This document shows positions 26,037 through 35,768 of a stretch of 64,000 nucleotides of DNA, one piece after another (the stretch's first letter is position 1; every line of letters starts with the position of its first letter). Both the position numbers and the translations under genes were made by a program. Source of the stretch: Sphingomonas caeni (GTDB lineage: Bacteria > Pseudomonadota > Alphaproteobacteria > Sphingomonadales > Sphingomonadaceae); the NCBI RefSeq assembly GCF_026013415.1, contig NZ_JAPDOK010000003.1:520852-584851 (forward strand), given 5' to 3'. Under the pieces are notes generated by a model. It saw only the letters and a program-made list of their open reading frames with translations, made no database searches and had not been told where the DNA came from.

Positions 26037-27337
26037 GCCTTGCCGACAAGGACCGGATCTTCACCAACGTTTACGGCTATCAGCCCTGGGGGCTGAAGGC
26101 CGCGATGGGCCGTGGCGATTGGGACAAGACCAAGGCGCTGATGCAACTCGGCCAGGATCCGATCATCGATCTGATCAAGGCATCGGGGCTGCGCGGGCGC
26201 GGTGGGGCGGGGTTCCCGACCGGCATGAAGTGGAGCTTCATGCCCAAGGAGCCCAAGCCCGAGCGGCCCAACTTCCTCGTCATCAACGCCGACGAATCCG
26301 AGCCGGGCAGCTGCAAGGACCGCGAGATCATCCGCCACGATCCGCACAAGCTGATCGAGGGCGCGCTGATCGCCGGCTTCGCGATGCGCGCGCGGGCGGC
26401 GTACATTTACATTCGCGGCGAATATATCCGCGAGGCGGAGACGCTGTTCGCGGCGGTCGCGGAGGCGTACGCCGCCGGCCTGATCGGCAAGAATGCCTGC
26501 AAGTCGGGCTATGATTTCGACGTGTTCGTCCATCGCGGCGCGGGCGCCTATATCTGCGGCGAAGAGACCGCGATGCTCGAAAGCCTCGAGGGCAAGAAGG
26601 GCCAGCCGCGCCTCAAGCCGCCCTTCCCGGCGGGAGCGGGCCTTTATGGCTGCCCGACCACGGTCAACAATGTCGAATCGATCGCGGTCGTCCCCACGAT
26701 CCTGCGCCGTTCGCCCGAATGGTTCGCGAGCTTCGGCAACGAGGGCAATCGCGGCACCAAGCTCTTCCAGATCAGCGGCCATGTCGAAAAGCCGTGCGTG
26801 GTCGAGGAAGCGATGAGCATCCCGTTCCGCGAGCTGATCGAGAAGCATTGCGGCGGCATCCGCGGCGGCTGGGACAATCTGCTCGCGGTGATCCCGGGCG
26901 GCTCCTCGGTGCCGCTCGTCCCCGCGGCGCAGATCATGGACTGCGCGATGGATTTCGACGGGCTCAAGGCGGTCGGATCGGGGCTCGGCACCGCCGCGGT
27001 GATCGTCATGGACAAGTCGACCGACGTGGTCGCCGCGATCAGCCGCATCTCCTATTTCTACAAGCATGAGAGCTGCGGCCAGTGCACCCCGTGCCGCGAG
27101 GGCACCGGCTGGATGTGGCGCGTGATGGAGCGGCTGCGCACCGGCGACGCGGATATCAGCGAGATCGATACGCTCTACAACGTCACCAAGCAGGTGGAAG
27201 GGCACACCATCTGCGCGCTCGGCGACGCGGCGGCATGGCCGATCCAGGGCCTGATCCGCCATTTCCGCCCCGAGCTCGAGCGCCGGATCAACGAGCGGGG
27301 CAATGGCGATGCCCCGATGCAGGAGGCAGCGGAATGA
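26033..27337 (+). CDS. nuoF: NADH-quinone oxidoreductase subunit F
   Basis: The NADH-oxidising flavoprotein with FMN and cluster N3. 434 residues from a GTG overlapping the previous stop. FMN/NADH site: [16 protein letters not shown] (about 51-66); [34 protein letters not shown]3 ligands [12 protein letters not shown] near residue 350 with the fourth cysteine in TICALGD. Nothing is missing. Overlaps the next, non-complex gene by four bases. Confidence 0.97.
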   Translation: MSLADKDRIFTNVYGYQPWGLKAAMGRGDWDKTKALMQLGQDPIIDLIKASGLRGRGGAGFPTGMKWSFMPKEPKPERPNFLVINADESEPGSCKDREIIRHDPHKLIEGALIAGFAMRARAAYIYIRGEYIREAETLFAAVAEAYAAGLIGKNACKSGYDFDVFVHRGAGAYICGEETAMLESLEGKKGQPRLKPPFPAGAGLYGCPTTVNNVESIAVVPTILRRSPEWFASFGNEGNRGTKLFQISGHVEKPCVVEEAMSIPFRELIEKHCGGIRGGWDNLLAVIPGGSSVPLVPAAQIMDCAMDFDGLKAVGSGLGTAAVIVMDKSTDVVAAISRISYFYKHESCGQCTPCREGTGWMWRVMERLRTGDADISEIDTLYNVTKQVEGHTICALGDAAAWPIQGLIRHFRPELERRINERGNGDAPMQEAAE

Positions 27338-27969
27338 GGGGAGCTCTGCTTTGCGGCGCGGCCGCGCTCGGCCTGGCCGCCATCCCGGCACAGGCGCAGA
27401 CGGTGCCGGACAGCCAGGTGCGCAAATCGGCCGCGGCGTTTGCCGAATGTTCGGTGGGGCAGGCGGGCGGGGCGTGGCGCCGCCAGTTGCTGCGGCCCTA
27501 TGGCGACACCGCCACCCATGCGATGATGAGCCGCCTGCTCGACGGCGCGTGCAGCAATCAGCCGGGCTGGGACCAGGTGCTCAAGGCGCCGCGGCTTCAG
27601 TTCCGCAGCTTCATCTTCGACGCGCTCTATCGCGCCGATTTCGGTGATGCGCCGCAGCCCGCCGATCTCGCGGGGCTCCAGCCCTTGGTCTATCCCGTTG
27701 CCGAAGGGCTGAACGAGGAAAACGCGCGGCCCTATCTCGTCAGCGTCGCCTTTGGCGACTGCGTCGCGCGGCAGGACCCCGCGGGCGCCCGCGCCTTCAT
27801 GCTGAGCCGGGTCGAGACCGCCGGGGAGACTGCGGCGCTCCAGGCGCTGGCCCCGGCTTTCCAGAACTGCGTGCCGCAGGGCGCCGAGCTGACCCTGACC
27901 CGTTCCAAGGCGCGCGCGACGCTCGCCGAGCCGCTCTACCGGTTGACGCAAGCGAGGGTGAAGCCATGA
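27334..27969 (+). CDS. nuo cargo 7: four-cysteine duplicated secreted protein, F-G gap
   Basis: 211 residues from the ATG overlapping the nuoF stop; signal [22 protein letters not shown]. The mature part is an internal duplication: each half runs AFAEC / FGDC, about 40-45 residues with S/M..L, then a second cysteine (DGAC / FQNC), then a helix ending LYR (FDALYRADF / LAEPLYRL). The four cysteines probably form one disulfide per repeat. The next two genes have the same layout, so the three are tandem paralogues. Not a family I can name. Confidence 0.75.
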   Translation: MRGALLCGAAALGLAAIPAQAQTVPDSQVRKSAAAFAECSVGQAGGAWRRQLLRPYGDTATHAMMSRLLDGACSNQPGWDQVLKAPRLQFRSFIFDALYRADFGDAPQPADLAGLQPLVYPVAEGLNEENARPYLVSVAFGDCVARQDPAGARAFMLSRVETAGETAALQALAPAFQNCVPQGAELTLTRSKARATLAEPLYRLTQARVKP

Positions 27970-28550
27970 AGATGCCGACCGCGATCCTCGCCGCCCTGCC
28001 GTTGCTCGCGCTGGCCCAGCCCGCCGCGGCGCAGAGCGTTTCGACCTCCTCCTATCGCGCGACGCTCGATTTTGCGGGCTGCGCGCTGACCGCCAACGGT
28101 GCCGATGCGCGCGCGCTGCTGGCGACGGCACCCGACAGCGCGGGCGAAGCGGCGATCGCTGCCAGGCTGGCCGGCACCGCGGGGTGCGGCACCGTGCCCA
28201 ACGACAAGGCGCTGCGCGGCGCGATCGCCGAGCGCGTCTATCTCGCCACCTACACTGCGGCACCCGCCGCCCCGGCCGCCGGTCCGGCCGCGCCCTTCAA
28301 GGGCAGCGGCAACACCGCGCTCGCCAATTGGGACATTACCCGCTGTGCCGCGACGCGCGATCCGGTGAGCGCCGACATGCTGATCCGTTCCGAATTGCGC
28401 TCTCCGCAGGAAAAGGAAGCGATCAAACGCTTCATCCCGGTGATCGGCGCCTGCACCCCCGCCGGCTTCCAGGTCGGTTTCGACCGCGAGCGGATGCGCG
28501 GGCTCGTCGCCGAGGGGCTGCTGGCGGTTCGTGCCGGAGGCGCTCAGTAA
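27966..28550 (+). CDS. nuo cargo 8: four-cysteine duplicated secreted protein, F-G gap
   Basis: 194 residues, ATGA overlap with the gene before, signal [23 protein letters not shown]. Two repeats again: LDFAGCALT...GTAGCGT...IAERVYL and WDITRCAATRDP...VIGACTP...LVAEGLLAV, joined by an Ala/Pro-rich linker (about 100-110). The ends AERVYL and AEGLL correspond to the LAEPLYR end of cargo 7. Stop TAA shares a base with the next ATG. Confidence 0.72.
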   Translation: MKMPTAILAALPLLALAQPAAAQSVSTSSYRATLDFAGCALTANGADARALLATAPDSAGEAAIAARLAGTAGCGTVPNDKALRGAIAERVYLATYTAAPAAPAAGPAAPFKGSGNTALANWDITRCAATRDPVSADMLIRSELRSPQEKEAIKRFIPVIGACTPAGFQVGFDRERMRGLVAEGLLAVRAGGAQ

Positions 28551-29242
28551 TGCGCCGGCTTTGGCCTTTCCTCTTGGGAGTCATCGGGTTGACGCTGGCG
28601 CTTCCCGCCGCGGCACAGGAAACGGGTACGCGGATCGCGCCCGCAGGACCTCCGGCCGTGATTCCCGACGCCGGCCTATCTCCGGCAGACCGAGCACGCG
28701 TTACGATCGTCGAATTTGCGAGCTGTGTCATCAATGTCGATCGCAAGCGTGTGATGGCGGCGCTGTCGCTGTTTCCCAGCGAGGCAAACGCTGGCGCGCT
28801 GGGCAAACTGGCGAACGACGATTGCCTTGCTGCTGGCGAGCTGCGGTTCAACACGCTCCTGTTCCGCGGCGGACTCTATACCGCGCTCTATCGCGAGCGG
28901 TTCGGGCGGCAGATGCCGGCATTGCCGCAGGGGCCGGCCAATTTCAGCGCGGGCGCGCCTCAGCCGCTCGATGCCGACGCGGCCAAGGCGATCGCATTGC
29001 GCGAATTCGGCGAATGCGTCGTGCGGGCCGATCCGGCGACCGCGCACGCCATCGTCACCGTCAGGATCGGTAGCGCCGAGGAGGCCCGGCTCTATACGGT
29101 GCTGGGCCCGCTTCTGGGGCCGTGCGTATATGAGGGGCAGGAAGTGAAGTTCAGCAAGACCGTCCTGTCGGGCCTGTTCGCCGAAATCCTGTACCGAGAC
29201 GCCACGGAGGGCAGCGCGACGCCGCCCGCAGGGAATAACTGA
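28550..29242 (+). CDS. nuo cargo 9: four-cysteine duplicated secreted protein, F-G gap
   Basis: 230 residues, signal MRRLWPFLLGVIGLTLALPAAAQ. Repeat 1: VEFASCVINVDRKRVMAAL...NDDCLA...LYTALYRERFG. Repeat 2: REFGECVVRADPATAHAIVTV...LGPCVYEG...LFAEILYRDA. The repeat 2 pattern (FGECVVRxDPATAxA, about 40 residues, C, then AEIxYR) is the clearest statement of the family. Codons are slightly less GC-biased than in nuo genes. Shares a base with the nuoG start. Confidence 0.75.
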   Translation: MRRLWPFLLGVIGLTLALPAAAQETGTRIAPAGPPAVIPDAGLSPADRARVTIVEFASCVINVDRKRVMAALSLFPSEANAGALGKLANDDCLAAGELRFNTLLFRGGLYTALYRERFGRQMPALPQGPANFSAGAPQPLDADAAKAIALREFGECVVRADPATAHAIVTVRIGSAEEARLYTVLGPLLGPCVYEGQEVKFSKTVLSGLFAEILYRDATEGSATPPAGNN

Positions 29243-31248
29243 TGCCCAAGCTTACCGTTGACGGAATCGAAATCGAGGTCCCCGCCGGCGCCACCGTGCT
29301 CCAGGCGTGCGAGGCCGCGGGCAAGGAGATTCCGCGTTTCTGCTATCACGAGCGGCTGTCGATCGCCGGCAATTGCCGCATGTGCCTGGTCGAGGTGAAG
29401 CCCGGGCCGCCCAAGCCGCAGGCAAGCTGCGCGCTGCCCGCCGCCGACAATCAGGAGATCCGCACCGACAGCGCGATGGTGAAGGCCGCGCGCGAGGGCG
29501 TGATGGAGTTCCTGCTCATCAACCACCCGCTCGATTGTCCGATCTGCGATCAGGGCGGCGAATGCGACCTGCAGGACCAGTCGATCGCGTACGGTCGCGG
29601 CCACAGCCGCTACACCGAGAACAAGCGCGCGGTGACCGAGAAATATATGGGCCCGGTCGTCAAGACCGTGATGACCCGTTGCATCCAGTGCACCCGCTGC
29701 GTGCGCTTCGCCGAGGAGGTCGCCGGGGTCGAGGAGATCGGCGCCATCTATCGCGGCGAGGACATGCAGATCACCTCGTACCTCGAAAAGGCGGTGACCA
29801 GCGAACTCTCCGGCAATGTCGTCGATCTCTGCCCGGTCGGCGCGCTAACCTCGAAGCCCTATGCCTTTGAGGCGCGGCCCTGGGAGCTCAAGAAGACGCT
29901 GGCGATCGACGTCTCCGACGCGGTCGGCACCAATATCCGGCTCGACAGCCGCGGCCGCCAGGTGCTGCGCGCGCTTCCGCGGATCAATGAGGACGTCAAC
30001 GAGGAATGGGCGCACGACAAGACGCGCCACCATGTCGACGGACTGGTCCGCCGGCGCCTCGACCGGCCGTTCGTGCGCAAGGACGGGCGGCTCTACGAGG
30101 CGAGCTGGGACGATGCCTTCGCCGCCATCGCCAAGGCCGCGAAGGACGCCGGATCGAGCGTCGCGGCGATCGCGGGCGATCTGGTCGATTGCGAGACGAT
30201 GTTCGCGGCCAAGGCGCTGGTCCGTTCGCTCGGATCGGGGCTGATCGAGAGCCGCCAGACGGGCCTTGCCTATGACGTGACCAATCTGGGTGCGGTGGCG
30301 TTCAATCCCACCATCGCCGGCGTCGAGGATGCCGATGCGATCCTGCTGATCGGCTCGAACCTGCGCTGGGAAGCGTCGCTGATCAACACGCGCGTGCGCA
30401 AGGCGATCAAGAAGGGCGCCAAGGTCTTCGCGATCGGGCCCGAAGTCGATCTCACCTACAAGGTCGAATGGCTCGGCAACGATCTCGGCCTGCTCGCCAA
30501 GCTGCCCGAACAGGTCGTGCAGGCGTTCGACGGGGCGAAGCAGCCGCTGGTGATCCTGGGGCCGGGCGCGCTCACCAAGGGCCATGGCGCCGCGCTCGCG
30601 CTCGCCAAGCCGATGAACCTCGTCCGTGAAGGCTGGAACGGCTTCGGCGTGATCCACCTGGCGGCGGCGCGGATGGGCGCGCTGATGCTCGGCTTCGCCC
30701 AGCGCGGCGGCATGGCTGACATCCTCGCCGCGCAGCCCAAGCTCACCTTCTTCCTTGGCGCCGACGAGGTCGATTTCCCGCGCTTCGAGGGCAGCTTCAA
30801 GGTCTATATCGGCCATCATGGCGATGCCGGCGCGCACCATGCCGACGTGGTGCTGCCGGGCGCGAGCTATGCCGAGAAGCCCGGCACCTATGTGAACCTC
30901 GAGGGCCGCGTCCAGCGCAGCGAACGCGCGGTGTTCGCCCCCGGCGATGCGCGCGAGGACTGGACGATCCTGCGCGCGCTGTCGGACAAGCTCGGCCACA
31001 CGCTGCCGTTCGACCATCTCGACGAGCTGCGTGCGGCGATGGCGGCTGACGTGCCCGCGCTGGGGCAGGAGGGGCTGGTCCGCTACGACTGGGCGCCGCC
31101 CAAGCTCAGCGCCAAGGCAGGCGGCGAGATCGCCTATCCGCTCAAGGATTTCTACCTCACCAACGCGATCTGCCGCGCCAGCCCGACGATGCAGCGCTGC
31201 TCGGCCGAACTGATCCACGGCGAGACTTTCGCGGAGGCGGCGGAGTGA
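29242..31248 (+). CDS. nuoG: NADH-quinone oxidoreductase subunit G
   Basis: The large iron-sulfur subunit of the NADH module. 668 residues. N-terminal [2Fe-2S] ligands FCYHERLSIAGNCRMCLVE; the His-type 4Fe-4S segment CPICDQGGECDLQDQS; and CIQCTRCVRF with a distal C in VDLCPVGALTSKP. A molybdopterin-oxidoreductase-like domain without cofactor follows from about 230. Length is typical for alphaproteobacteria. GTGA overlap with the following small membrane gene. Confidence 0.97.
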   Translation: MPKLTVDGIEIEVPAGATVLQACEAAGKEIPRFCYHERLSIAGNCRMCLVEVKPGPPKPQASCALPAADNQEIRTDSAMVKAAREGVMEFLLINHPLDCPICDQGGECDLQDQSIAYGRGHSRYTENKRAVTEKYMGPVVKTVMTRCIQCTRCVRFAEEVAGVEEIGAIYRGEDMQITSYLEKAVTSELSGNVVDLCPVGALTSKPYAFEARPWELKKTLAIDVSDAVGTNIRLDSRGRQVLRALPRINEDVNEEWAHDKTRHHVDGLVRRRLDRPFVRKDGRLYEASWDDAFAAIAKAAKDAGSSVAAIAGDLVDCETMFAAKALVRSLGSGLIESRQTGLAYDVTNLGAVAFNPTIAGVEDADAILLIGSNLRWEASLINTRVRKAIKKGAKVFAIGPEVDLTYKVEWLGNDLGLLAKLPEQVVQAFDGAKQPLVILGPGALTKGHGAALALAKPMNLVREGWNGFGVIHLAAARMGALMLGFAQRGGMADILAAQPKLTFFLGADEVDFPRFEGSFKVYIGHHGDAGAHHADVVLPGASYAEKPGTYVNLEGRVQRSERAVFAPGDAREDWTILRALSDKLGHTLPFDHLDELRAAMAADVPALGQEGLVRYDWAPPKLSAKAGGEIAYPLKDFYLTNAICRASPTMQRCSAELIHGETFAEAAE

Positions 31249-31517
31249 GCGGGGGCTTCGATATCGTGATGCGCCGGATGCCGCAAATCATGACGGTGCT
31301 CGCCGTGGTGTATTATGTGGCGACGGTGACGGTCTCGCTGACCATGGGTGACGAGCTGAACCGCAATTTCGGCGATGCCGTGCCCCCCGAGTTCCGGCTG
31401 CGGGCGTTCATGATCATCTTCGTGCAGCCGCTTGTCAGCGCAACGATACTGCTGTTCGGCGCCGCCTTGCTGTGGCGGATCGATCGGTGGATTGCCAATC
31501 AGGGAGCGGCCAAGTGA
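31245..31517 (+). CDS. nuo cargo 10: small membrane protein, G-H gap
   Basis: 90 residues from a GTG overlapping the nuoG stop. Two membrane segments: [20 protein letters not shown] (about 13-32) and [20 protein letters not shown] (about 54-73), with [10 protein letters not shown] on the far side. No family is recognised. GTGA overlap with nuoH. Like cargo 5 and 6 it may be a lineage-specific accessory membrane subunit (inference). Confidence 0.7.
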   Translation: MSGGFDIVMRRMPQIMTVLAVVYYVATVTVSLTMGDELNRNFGDAVPPEFRLRAFMIIFVQPLVSATILLFGAALLWRIDRWIANQGAAK

Positions 31518-32566
31518 CCGCATTCTTCCAATCCTTCGGCTTGCCCTTCGAATGGTCATGGTTCCTCTCGACCATCATCGGCATCCTCCTCATCGCACTC
31601 CCGCTGATGCTCGCGGTCGCGATGGTCATCTATGCCGACCGCAAAATCTGGGCGGCGATGGCGCTCCGGCGCGGGCCCAACGTGGTCGGGCCCTGGGGCC
31701 TGCTCCAGAGCTTCGCCGACGGGCTCAAGGTCTTCCTCCAGGAAACGATCATCCCGTCGAGCGCCAACAAGGGCCTGTTCCTGATGGCGCCTATCATCAC
31801 CTTCACGGTCGCGCTGATCGTGTGGGCGGTGGTGCCGTTCCAGGCGGGGGTGGTGCTCGCGAACATCAATGTCGGCGTGCTCTACGTCCTCGCGGCCTCG
31901 TCGCTCGGCGTCTATGGGGTGATCATCGCGGGCTGGTCGTCCAACTCGAAATATCCCTTTTACAGCGCGCTGCGCGCCGCTGCTCAGATGGTGTCTTATG
32001 AGGTCGCGATCGGCTTCGTGCTGATCTCGGTGGTGCTCTACGCGGGCAGCTTCAACCTCACGGACATCGTCGAGGGGCAGAAGGGGCATATCTTCCACGT
32101 CGTGAACGCCTATGGCCTCAATCCCTTGCTCTTCCCGATGGCGGTGGTGTTCTTCATCTCCTCGCTCGCCGAGACCGCGCGCCCGCCCTTCGACCTGACC
32201 GAGGCCGAGTCCGAGCTCGTCGCGGGCTATCAGACCGAATATTCGTCGATGAGCTTCGCGCTCTTCTGGCTCGGCGAATATGCCAACGTCCTGCTGATGT
32301 GCACGCTCAACGCGACGCTCTTCTGGGGCGGCTATCTCCCGCCGGTCGACTGGGCGCCGCTCTACTGGGTCCCCGGCATCCTCTGGCTGTTCGCCAAGAT
32401 CGGCTTCTTCTTCTTCCTGTTCAGCTGGGTGAAGGCGACCGTCCCGCGCTACCGCTACGACCAGCTGATGCGGCTGGGCTGGAAGATCTTCCTGCCGCTC
32501 TCGCTGATCTTCGTGTTCCTGATTTCGGGCTGGCTGATGGTCGAGCGGGTGGGGCTGACGGGATGA
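31514..32566 (+). CDS. nuoH: NADH-quinone oxidoreductase subunit H
   Basis: The membrane subunit that joins the quinone cavity to the proton-pumping arm. 350 residues from a GTG at 31514 (an upstream ATG would cut deep into the previous gene). About eight membrane helices; conserved [62 protein letters not shown] (acidic quinone loop). Ends four bases into the next cargo gene. Confidence 0.97.
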   Translation: MTAFFQSFGLPFEWSWFLSTIIGILLIALPLMLAVAMVIYADRKIWAAMALRRGPNVVGPWGLLQSFADGLKVFLQETIIPSSANKGLFLMAPIITFTVALIVWAVVPFQAGVVLANINVGVLYVLAASSLGVYGVIIAGWSSNSKYPFYSALRAAAQMVSYEVAIGFVLISVVLYAGSFNLTDIVEGQKGHIFHVVNAYGLNPLLFPMAVVFFISSLAETARPPFDLTEAESELVAGYQTEYSSMSFALFWLGEYANVLLMCTLNATLFWGGYLPPVDWAPLYWVPGILWLFAKIGFFFFLFSWVKATVPRYRYDQLMRLGWKIFLPLSLIFVFLISGWLMVERVGLTG

Positions 32567-33303
32567 TCGCCGCGCTTCTTTTGTTCGCCAGCTCAACTAT
32601 GCCCCCGGACGTGACGTTCGATTGCCGGGCCGCGACTTCATTTCGAGTCTATGTGCCCGGAAACGGTTTCACGTTGGCTTACCGGATTGACGATGCCAAC
32701 CTGAGGGCGAATCTGCCAGCGCTGGTTCAGCCGCGTCGTTATGCCTATGAAAAGCTCGAAGGGACGTTGTCATCGGGCATCGTCTATACTTGGAAGAATC
32801 CCGGCACGAATGCGCGGTTGCGGCTGGTAATCCGTAACTATGATGGAGCGGCAGCGAGCGCGGATTATGCCATCGAGACGGCAACTGCAGACAATCCGAA
32901 TGCGTTCAGTCAGGCGCTCAGCGGAACCTGCTCGGCGACTTTCGAGCCGAGGGATGTTCCGCTCGAACTGGTTTCACTCGAAAAAGTAAGTATCGATCGC
33001 GGTACGTATGGCTGCTTTGCTCCTGATTCTGCAGGTGGCGGATTCCGCATCGTGACGATCGAAAAGACGGACGATATTAACCTTCTTGAAGTCGGTGATA
33101 TCAGGGCGGAAATCGAGGAAATCTCTGCTTTTCGACAAGGGAAGGTCATCGTTCTCAAGCTGGTATCCGGTTCGAATGGCGGGATTGAATTCACGATGCG
33201 GCGCGTGGATTTCGGATATGACAGCGCAGAGCTGGTGCTGAACGACGGCAAGGAGGAGCTTTCCTGCTCTCGTTTGCCCGATATGCCCGCGCCAGCATCA
33301 TGA
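32563..33303 (+). CDS. nuo cargo 11: two-cysteine secreted protein, H-I gap
   Basis: 246 residues, ATGA overlap with nuoH. Short hydrophobic start [15 protein letters not shown], then [16 protein letters not shown] and a beta-rich body, ending [18 protein letters not shown]. Compared with cargo 12 and 13 it shares the hydrophobic leader, a cysteine about 8 residues into the mature part, and a cysteine near the end. Base composition is clearly lower in GC than nuoH and nuoI. Function unknown; the position of the signal cleavage site is uncertain. Confidence 0.7.
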   Translation: MIAALLLFASSTMPPDVTFDCRAATSFRVYVPGNGFTLAYRIDDANLRANLPALVQPRRYAYEKLEGTLSSGIVYTWKNPGTNARLRLVIRNYDGAAASADYAIETATADNPNAFSQALSGTCSATFEPRDVPLELVSLEKVSIDRGTYGCFAPDSAGGGFRIVTIEKTDDINLLEVGDIRAEIEEISAFRQGKVIVLKLVSGSNGGIEFTMRRVDFGYDSAELVLNDGKEELSCSRLPDMPAPAS

Positions 33304-33719
33304 TCGCCGCCGCCCTCATCCTCGCCCTTGCAGTGCCGGAGGAGCCGATGAAGCTCGCTTGCACGCTCGGCTTTGAGGACGGCACCACGCGTACTGCGCG
33401 CGTGGTGATCATGCTCGATGGCGGCCGCGGCGTCAGCTTCGAGGATGCGGAGAATCTACTGGGCGACGATCATGGCAGGATCAGCCCCAATCGGCGCGGC
33501 TGGTCGGTCAAGCGCGGGAAACAGGGCAGCGTCAGCACCATCCTATTGCGCTCGAAAGTGACGAAGACCGGCCATGGCGCGCAGGTCCGGCTGAGCCGCA
33601 ACGAAGCCGGCCAGTATGAAGGCCGTTACTATGTCAACCAGGGCATGATGAGCGAAACCATCGCCTATGGCGCCAGCGGGCCGATCAGCTGCGACGTGGT
33701 GGAGGGCGCGGCGGCATGA
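33300..33719 (+). CDS. nuo cargo 12: two-cysteine secreted protein, H-I gap
   Basis: 139 residues, ATGA overlap on both sides. Leader [16 protein letters not shown], then [23 protein letters not shown], and near the end [17 protein letters not shown]. Same plan as cargo 11 and 13: hydrophobic leader, first cysteine early, second cysteine about 10 residues from the end, strands in between. No named family is recognised. Confidence 0.7.
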   Translation: MIAAALILALAVPEEPMKLACTLGFEDGTTRTARVVIMLDGGRGVSFEDAENLLGDDHGRISPNRRGWSVKRGKQGSVSTILLRSKVTKTGHGAQVRLSRNEAGQYEGRYYVNQGMMSETIAYGASGPISCDVVEGAAA

Positions 33720-34237
33720 TCCTCGCGCTCGCCCTCGCGCTTGGTGCGGCGATTCCGCCGCCCGACATCCTGTTCGATTGCCAGGTCGAGCAGCGCCTGC
33801 CCGAGGGCGGCGAGGCGCGGAGCCATCGTGTCGCGCTCTTCTATCCCCGTGGCGCCGCGTCCGGCGCCGGAAAGGGCGATCGGCGGCTCGACGTGGTCGA
33901 TCCGGATCGGGTCCTCGATTTTCCGCGCATGTCACCGGTTTTGCTTTTCGCCGTGGGCGTGGCGAGGAATGGCGGCTATCCGCCGAGCATCCGCATCGAT
34001 TTTCCGCCAAGCACGGGGCCGGGGCCGCACGGCGAAACCTGGGAACCGCTCGACGGGGGCGGGTTCTTCGACACGAAGATCGATTGGCGGAACCACACCG
34101 CGTCGGTCTCGCTGGGTCGTCGGGCGAAGCAGATCGGCTGGTCCGCCGATGGCCCCGTCGCCAAGCGCTACGACGGCGCGTGCACGCTGCGCACCGGAAG
34201 GTCGGCATGGGCCGCATTCAAGGGTATCAATCAATGA
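33716..34237 (+). CDS. nuo cargo 13: two-cysteine secreted protein, H-I gap
   Basis: 173 residues, ATGA overlap with cargo 12 and with nuoI. Leader [16 protein letters not shown], then [16 protein letters not shown], which echoes DVTFDC of cargo 11. A Gly/Pro-rich middle ([15 protein letters not shown]) and the terminal cysteine in [12 protein letters not shown] follow. Likely periplasmic. Three in a row with the same cysteine layout point to tandem duplication with fast divergence. Confidence 0.7.
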   Translation: MILALALALGAAIPPPDILFDCQVEQRLPEGGEARSHRVALFYPRGAASGAGKGDRRLDVVDPDRVLDFPRMSPVLLFAVGVARNGGYPPSIRIDFPPSTGPGPHGETWEPLDGGGFFDTKIDWRNHTASVSLGRRAKQIGWSADGPVAKRYDGACTLRTGRSAWAAFKGINQ

Positions 34238-34719
34238 GTATCGCCCAAACCATCCGCTCCTTCACCCTGTGGGAGTTCGTCAAGGCGCACGCGCTGACGC
34301 TGAGCTATTTCTTCAAGCCCAAGGCGACGATCAACTATCCGTACGAGAAGAACCCGATCTCGCCCCGTTTCCGCGGCGAGCATGCGCTGCGCCGCTATCC
34401 CAATGGCGAGGAGCGTTGCATCGCGTGCAAGCTGTGCGAGGCGGTGTGCCCGGCGCTGGCGATCACGATCGAGGCCGAGCCGCGCGAGGACGGCAGCCGC
34501 CGGACCACGCGCTACGACATCGACATGACCAAGTGCATCTATTGCGGCCTCTGCCAGGAGGCGTGCCCGGTGGATGCGATCGTCGAGGGCCCGAATTTCG
34601 AATTCGCCACCGAAACGCGCGAGGAATTGATCTACGACAAGTCGAAACTGCTCGCCAACGGCGATCGCTGGGAACGCGCGATCGCCGCGAACCTTGCCGC
34701 CGATGCACCGTACCGTTAA
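34234..34719 (+). CDS. nuoI: NADH-quinone oxidoreductase subunit I
   Basis: Carries two [4Fe-4S] clusters (N6a, N6b) that relay electrons to NuoB. 161 residues from the ATG at 34234. Ligand sets [12 protein letters not shown] and [12 protein letters not shown] are complete. The N-terminal amphipathic region [27 protein letters not shown] is typical. The gene is followed by an 82-bp palindromic repeat, the only place where the nuo genes are not tightly packed. Confidence 0.97.
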   Translation: MSIAQTIRSFTLWEFVKAHALTLSYFFKPKATINYPYEKNPISPRFRGEHALRRYPNGEERCIACKLCEAVCPALAITIEAEPREDGSRRTTRYDIDMTKCIYCGLCQEACPVDAIVEGPNFEFATETREELIYDKSKLLANGDRWERAIAANLAADAPYR

Positions 34720-34761
34720 GCGCGCCGCAACAGTGGGACACGCGATGATTCACGCCTCGAC

Positions 34762-34843
34762 CGTCACCCCGGCGAAAGCCGGGGCCCAGGGTCACGAAGG
34801 ACAGCGTTTGAGGCTCTGGGTCCCGGCTTTCGCCGGGATGACG
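34762..34843. repeat. 82-bp palindromic element, copy 3
   Basis: Between nuoI and nuoJ. The left arm has two changes from the other copies (CGTCACCCCGG and GGGGCCCAG), and the right arm is standard. It ends 11 bases before the nuoJ start, so the hairpin would lie in the leader of nuoJ and could affect its translation or mRNA stability within the operon. Confidence 0.85.
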
Positions 34844-34854
34844 GAGGGCGTGCG

Positions 34855-35466
34855 TTGATCCAGCTTATCGCCTTCTATCTCTTCGCAGCGGTGGTGATCG
34901 CCTCCGCCACGATGACGATCCTGTCGCGCAATCCGGTGCACTCGGTGCTCTGGCTGATCCTCGCATTCTTCAACGCCGCGGGACTGATGGTGCTCGCCGG
35001 GGCCGAGTTCATCGCGATGCTGCTGGTCATCGTCTATGTCGGCGCGGTCGCGGTGCTGTTCCTGTTCGTGGTGATGATGCTCGACATCGATTTCACCGAG
35101 CTGCGCGCGGGCGTTGTCCGCTATGCCGCGGTCGGGATAGCGCTGGCGCTGGCGCTCGCCGCGGAGATCGTGTTCGCGGTCGGCGCGTGGCAGGCGGGCG
35201 GGATCGAGCTTGGCCGCCGCATCGCGCCGGTCGACGACAAGGTCCCGAACATCGAGGCGATCGGCAACCTGCTCTACACCAAATATCTGTTCGTGTTCGA
35301 AGGCGCGGGGCTGGTGCTGCTGGTGGCGATGATCGGCGCGATCGTGCTGACCCACCGCAACCGCAGCGACGTCCACAAGCAGAACATCAACCGCCAGATC
35401 AACCGCCGCCAGAAGGACGCGACGCGCAACATGCAGCCGAAGGTCGGGCAGGGGGTCGAGTTATGA
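34855..35466 (+). CDS. nuoJ: NADH-quinone oxidoreductase subunit J
   Basis: Membrane subunit with five helices. 203 residues from a TTG at 34855 preceded by GGAGGG. Conserved start [29 protein letters not shown], and the pi-bulge helix segment [26 protein letters not shown]. The C-terminal tail [21 protein letters not shown] is polar and basic. Overlaps nuoK by four bases. Confidence 0.95.
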   Translation: MIQLIAFYLFAAVVIASATMTILSRNPVHSVLWLILAFFNAAGLMVLAGAEFIAMLLVIVYVGAVAVLFLFVVMMLDIDFTELRAGVVRYAAVGIALALALAAEIVFAVGAWQAGGIELGRRIAPVDDKVPNIEAIGNLLYTKYLFVFEGAGLVLLVAMIGAIVLTHRNRSDVHKQNINRQINRRQKDATRNMQPKVGQGVEL

Positions 35467-35768
35467 TCTCCGTCACCCACTATCTCGTCGTCTCGGCGAT
35501 CCTCTTCGTGCTGGGCGTCGCGGGCATCTTCATCAACCGCAAGAACCTGATCGTCATCCTGATGGCGATCGAGCTGATCCTGCTCGCGGTGAACCTCAAT
35601 CTCGTCGCCTTCTCGGCGGCGCTGCATGACCTGGTGGGGCAGATCTTCGCGATGTTCGTGCTCACCGTCGCGGCGGGCGAGGCCGCGATCGGGCTCGCCA
35701 TCCTCGTCATCTATTTCCGCGGCCGCGGCACGATCTCGGTCGACGACGTCAATCGGATGAAGGGCTGA
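35463..35768 (+). CDS. nuoK: NADH-quinone oxidoreductase subunit K
   Basis: 101-residue subunit with three membrane helices. Conserved carboxylates for proton translocation are in [17 protein letters not shown] and in [22 protein letters not shown]. The ATG overlaps the nuoJ stop by four bases, and its TGA shares a base with the ATG of nuoL. Confidence 0.97.
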   Translation: MISVTHYLVVSAILFVLGVAGIFINRKNLIVILMAIELILLAVNLNLVAFSAALHDLVGQIFAMFVLTVAAGEAAIGLAILVIYFRGRGTISVDDVNRMKG

